A stretch of 64,000 nucleotides of DNA. Source: Furfurilactobacillus milii (GTDB lineage Bacteria > Bacillota > Bacilli > Lactobacillales > Lactobacillaceae). The stretch is taken from positions 1-64,000 of the forward strand of contig NZ_WEZQ01000006.1 of NCBI RefSeq assembly GCF_009864005.1. Direction: 5' to 3'. The notes under the pieces are model-generated. The model was given only the letters and a program-made list of their open reading frames with translations. It searched no databases and was not told the DNA's origin. The position numbers were made by a program, and so were the translations under genes. Below are positions 61,624 through 64,000 of this stretch, in pieces. Numbering within the stretch: position 1 is the stretch's first letter; each line of letters opens with the position of its first letter.

Positions 61624-63234
61624 TCACTTTCGTTCTGGAATATCATTAATGGCTGCACCCTCAACGGGGAGACCAGCTTGATAATTTTCAATAAATTGTT
61701 GATAGCCCTTAACACCGTCTGGTTCCGGACTCAACGTCATGCTTTCAGGATTAGCAAAGACTTTACGGTCCAAGAAGTCTTCAAGGGAATCTTCGTTCTC
61801 GCCAGGCAATGCATAAATGGCTAACACTGCCATCCCCCACGGACCGCCTTCACCAGCGGTACTCATCACTGTAATTGGCGTATTCAATGCATTAGCAAGA
61901 ATTTGTTGGCCAATCACTGGTGTCTTGAACAAACCACCCTGAGCAATCATGACATCTGTTTTGATATTTTCTTCATTTGTCAGGATGTCCATCCCAATTT
62001 TGAGTGGTGCAAACGCGGCGTAGAGTTGCGTGGCCATGAAGTTTGCTAGCGTAAAGTTGCTCTTTGGTGTCCGCACAAACAATGGGCGGCCAGCCGACAT
62101 CTTGGTGATATTCTCACCTGATAAGTAGCTGTAGTTCACTAGCCCACCAACATCTGGATCTGAATGGGTCGCTTGCAAGAACAAGGTCTCGTATAACCGA
62201 TCAGGTTTAAGATCAATTCCTAGCTTGGCCGCAAACTCACTAAACAAGTTGGCCCAAGCGTTAATGTCAGATGAACAGTTATTGATATGAACCATTGCGA
62301 CTGGTGCACCCGTTGGTGTCATAACCATATCAATATCACGGTGAACTGCCTTTAAAGGCTGATCCAAAACGACCATTGAAAAGGCTGATGTGCCGACGGA
62401 AATGTTCCCAGTACGTTTGCGAACACTGTTGGTGCCAACCATCCCTGTGCCAGCGTCTCCCTCAGGTGGTGCCATCACGCTACCCGCCTGAAGATTGCCA
62501 CTAACGTCGAGCAATTTAGCACCGACATCTGTCAATGTTCCGGCTTGCTGACCAGCAGGTAAAACACTCGGCAGAATGTCTTTAGTATTCCAAGGGTAAC
62601 GTTTAACAGCGTCCTGAGTATTGAACGCTTTCAACATTGTCTCGGAATACGTACCCGTTTTTTCATCGATTGGGAACACACCAGATGCATCACCAACACC
62701 CAATACACGCTTGCCTGACAATTGCCAATGTACGTAACCTGCTAATGTCGTGATAAAGTCAATATCCTTAACGTGAGGTTCATTATTCAAAATTGCTTGA
62801 TATAAATGAGCAATACTCCAACGTTGCGGAATGTTAAATGAAAATAACTTCGTCAACTCATCGGCTGCCTGACCGGTAATGTTGTTACGCCAGGTTCTAA
62901 AGGGCACCAATTGCTTACCAGCCTGATCGAACGCCAGATATCCATGCATCATGGCACTGACACCAATCGACCCAATTTTAGTCAACGGACTGTGATACTT
63001 GCTTTGAACTTCTGCCACCATCTGGGTATAGCTGGCCTGAATACCAGTCCAAACCTGTTCCAGTGGATACGTCCATACACCATCAACGAATTGGTTTTCC
63101 CAAACGTAACTGCCAGATGCAATTGTCTGAAAGTCGTGAGTTACCAGAACCGCCTTGATTCGTGTTGAACCAAGTTCGATACCTAGCGAAACATCACCGC
63201 TCTTAACCGCTTGGGAGGTTTCAACTAAGTTCAT
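61624..63234 (-). CDS. araB: L-ribulokinase, FGGY family
   Basis: 536 aa. LGIELGSTRIKAVLV for the ATP phosphate loop, MMHGYLAFD, and the FGGY-type C-terminal block GTSAFSMVV ... MIAQGGLFKTPVIGQQILANAL. It phosphorylates L-ribulose. ATG 63234 has GGAGG 8 nt upstream; nine upstream codons are open but unsupported. First gene of the operon. Confidence 0.92.
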   Translation of the reverse strand: MNLVETSQAVKSGDVSLGIELGSTRIKAVLVTHDFQTIASGSYVWENQFVDGVWTYPLEQVWTGIQASYTQMVAEVQSKYHSPLTKIGSIGVSAMMHGYLAFDQAGKQLVPFRTWRNNITGQAADELTKLFSFNIPQRWSIAHLYQAILNNEPHVKDIDFITTLAGYVHWQLSGKRVLGVGDASGVFPIDEKTGTYSETMLKAFNTQDAVKRYPWNTKDILPSVLPAGQQAGTLTDVGAKLLDVSGNLQAGSVMAPPEGDAGTGMVGTNSVRKRTGNISVGTSAFSMVVLDQPLKAVHRDIDMVMTPTGAPVAMVHINNCSSDINAWANLFSEFAAKLGIDLKPDRLYETLFLQATHSDPDVGGLVNYSYLSGENITKMSAGRPLFVRTPKSNFTLANFMATQLYAAFAPLKIGMDILTNEENIKTDVMIAQGGLFKTPVIGQQILANALNTPITVMSTAGEGGPWGMAVLAIYALPGENEDSLEDFLDRKVFANPESMTLSPEPDGVKGYQQFIENYQAGLPVEGAAINDIPERK

Positions 63235-63263
63235 GTGAACATCCTCCAAATACAAATTCAAAA

Positions 63264-63292
63264 GTAAAATAAAACGTTTTCATTTTTGTCAA
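63264..63292 (-). promoter_or_regulatory. araB promoter with overlapping cre-like site
   Basis: Minus strand: TTGACA (63292-63287) and TTTACT about 18 bp on. TGAAAACGTTTTAT within the spacer resembles a cre site, which fits glucose repression. Confidence 0.6.
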
Positions 63293-63309
63293 CGACCATA
63301 GTGTAATTT

Positions 63310-63325
63310 ATTTATTCGAATAAAT
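63310..63325. promoter_or_regulatory. AraR-type operator, araB side
   Basis: ATTTATTCGAATAAAT, perfect 16-bp palindrome close in form to the AraR operator of bacilli (ATTTGTACGTACAAAT). Just upstream of the araB -35 box. Confidence 0.65.
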
Positions 63326-63547
63326 CAACACTATTTTTATTTATACGTATTAATACGGAAAACTAAATAATCTGATCATAGTTACTTATAGGTAACCACA
63401 ATCACGCCATTATCATTTCTTATTCTTTAAAAGCCAAGCGATAAAAACTATTTAAAGCCTTTAAATCAGCTATTTAATCTCACGTAATTAATCATAAAAT
63501 TTGTTCCAGTTGTACTACAATCGCATAAATTTGTCGTTTTTCTATTG

Positions 63548-63563
63548 ATTTATTCGAATAAAT
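63548..63563. promoter_or_regulatory. AraR-type operator, transporter side
   Basis: The same 16-bp palindrome, 238 bp from the first, so looping between the two is possible. Confidence 0.65.
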
Positions 63564-63579
63564 GATATAGATTGTTTCC

Positions 63580-63593
63580 TGAAAGCGTTTTCT
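63580..63593. promoter_or_regulatory. cre-like site, transporter side
   Basis: TGAAAGCGTTTTCT matches the cre consensus except for the last base. Confidence 0.55.
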
Positions 63594-63747
63594 ATTTTTG
63601 TCGACAGATTTTCATTCTTTACCTAGTACGTTTGTATTTGCTATTTTTTACTTCGCGTCTGAATCGACGATGAGTTCAACTGCTTGATGTCCTTCTTCAG
63701 TTGGCGGTTCAACGGTTCACATCTATTTATAGAAATGAGGGTTCGTC

Positions 63748-64000
63748 TTGAAAAAAGTGTCGAATGGCTTCATCTATACGTTTGGTTCGTTAGGTGGCCT
63801 TTTGTTTGGTTATGATATTGCATCTGTTTCAGGTGCCATCTTATTTATTCAAAAGCAATTGCGATTAGGTTCATGGCAGCAAGGGATGGTTGTTTCAGCT
63901 GTCTTGATTGGTGCGATCATTGGTGCCCTTGCTACTAGTAAGTTCTTGGATAAATATGGTCGTCGAATTCTATTGATTTGGGCATCTATTATCTTCTTCA
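63748..64000 (+). CDS. Sugar porter of the MFS, probable arabinose uptake (partial)
   Basis: First 84 codons only, cut by the window end. TTG start 6 nt after GAGGG. Helix 1 carries GGLLFGYDIASVSGA, the sugar-porter signature, and the loop after helix 2 has DKYGRR. Divergent from araBDA across shared operators, so L-arabinose:H+ symport is the best guess (AraE/AraT type); xylose is possible. Confidence 0.85.
   Translation, partial: MKKVSNGFIYTFGSLGGLLFGYDIASVSGAILFIQKQLRLGSWQQGMVVSAVLIGAIIGALATSKFLDKYGRRILLIWASIIFF

Overview
The window looks like the chromosome of a member of the Lactobacillaceae (Lactiplantibacillus/Levilactobacillus/Secundilactobacillus type). The evidence is the C69 dipeptidase, the araB-araD-araA order, LytST with LrgAB, the codon usage with frequent TTG/GTG starts, and strong AGGAGG ribosome binding sites. 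The species cannot be fixed from the sequence. No rRNA, CRISPR array, transposase or integrase was seen.

Layout. 0-6 kb: a stand-alone divergent GAPDH, a zeta-toxin-like P-loop protein with a small acidic partner, a PepD-type dipeptidase, a HAD phosphatase and glycerol dehydrogenase behind LacI/CcpA-like palindromes. 6.5-13 kb: two tandem lrgAB operons beside lytS-lytR, then menG. 13-30 kb: housekeeping genes (mutY, rnhA, cysE-cysK, an NhaP-type antiporter, lplA, a CDF exporter) separated by nine copies of a structured intergenic element in two subtypes (A and B). 30-35 kb: acetyltransferase, MFS pump, a coding desert of about 1.1 kb that carries a large structured RNA of about 0.7 kb, then an orphan AgrC-like kinase. 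35-44 kb: NAD(P)-binding protein, uracil-DNA-glycosylase-like protein, nuclease-helicase fusion, and a Phn-type ABC transporter with a nucleoside hydrolase. 44-48 kb: a poly-N-acetylglucosamine type locus (secreted GH20, GT2 synthase, small membrane partner, deacetylase). 49-54 kb: an A+T-rich island beside a tRNA-Asn, with zinc-ribbon and lipoprotein envelope genes, three Mor-like regulators in tandem and a WYL regulator. 54-64 kb: an FtsX/ABC pair, an acetyltransferase and the arabinose operon with a divergent sugar porter that runs off the window.

Most notable. (1) Positions 32272-32965 look like a single-transcript giant noncoding RNA: a -10 box at the front, a T-run terminator at the end, and a 13-bp long-range stem joining the two ends. 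(2) cysE-cysK is preceded by a 31-codon leader peptide with tandem Cys codons, plus mutually exclusive antiterminator and terminator stems. This is a textbook translation-coupled attenuator and not a T-box. (3) The A/B elements keep one fold while their stems change by compensatory substitutions. (4) A third element (type C) sits between araD and araA, after araA, and inside an ABC operon. (5) Three DNA-repair enzymes from families that normally carry a 4Fe-4S cluster (MutY, XPD/DinG-like helicase, family-4-like UDG) all lack the cluster cysteines.
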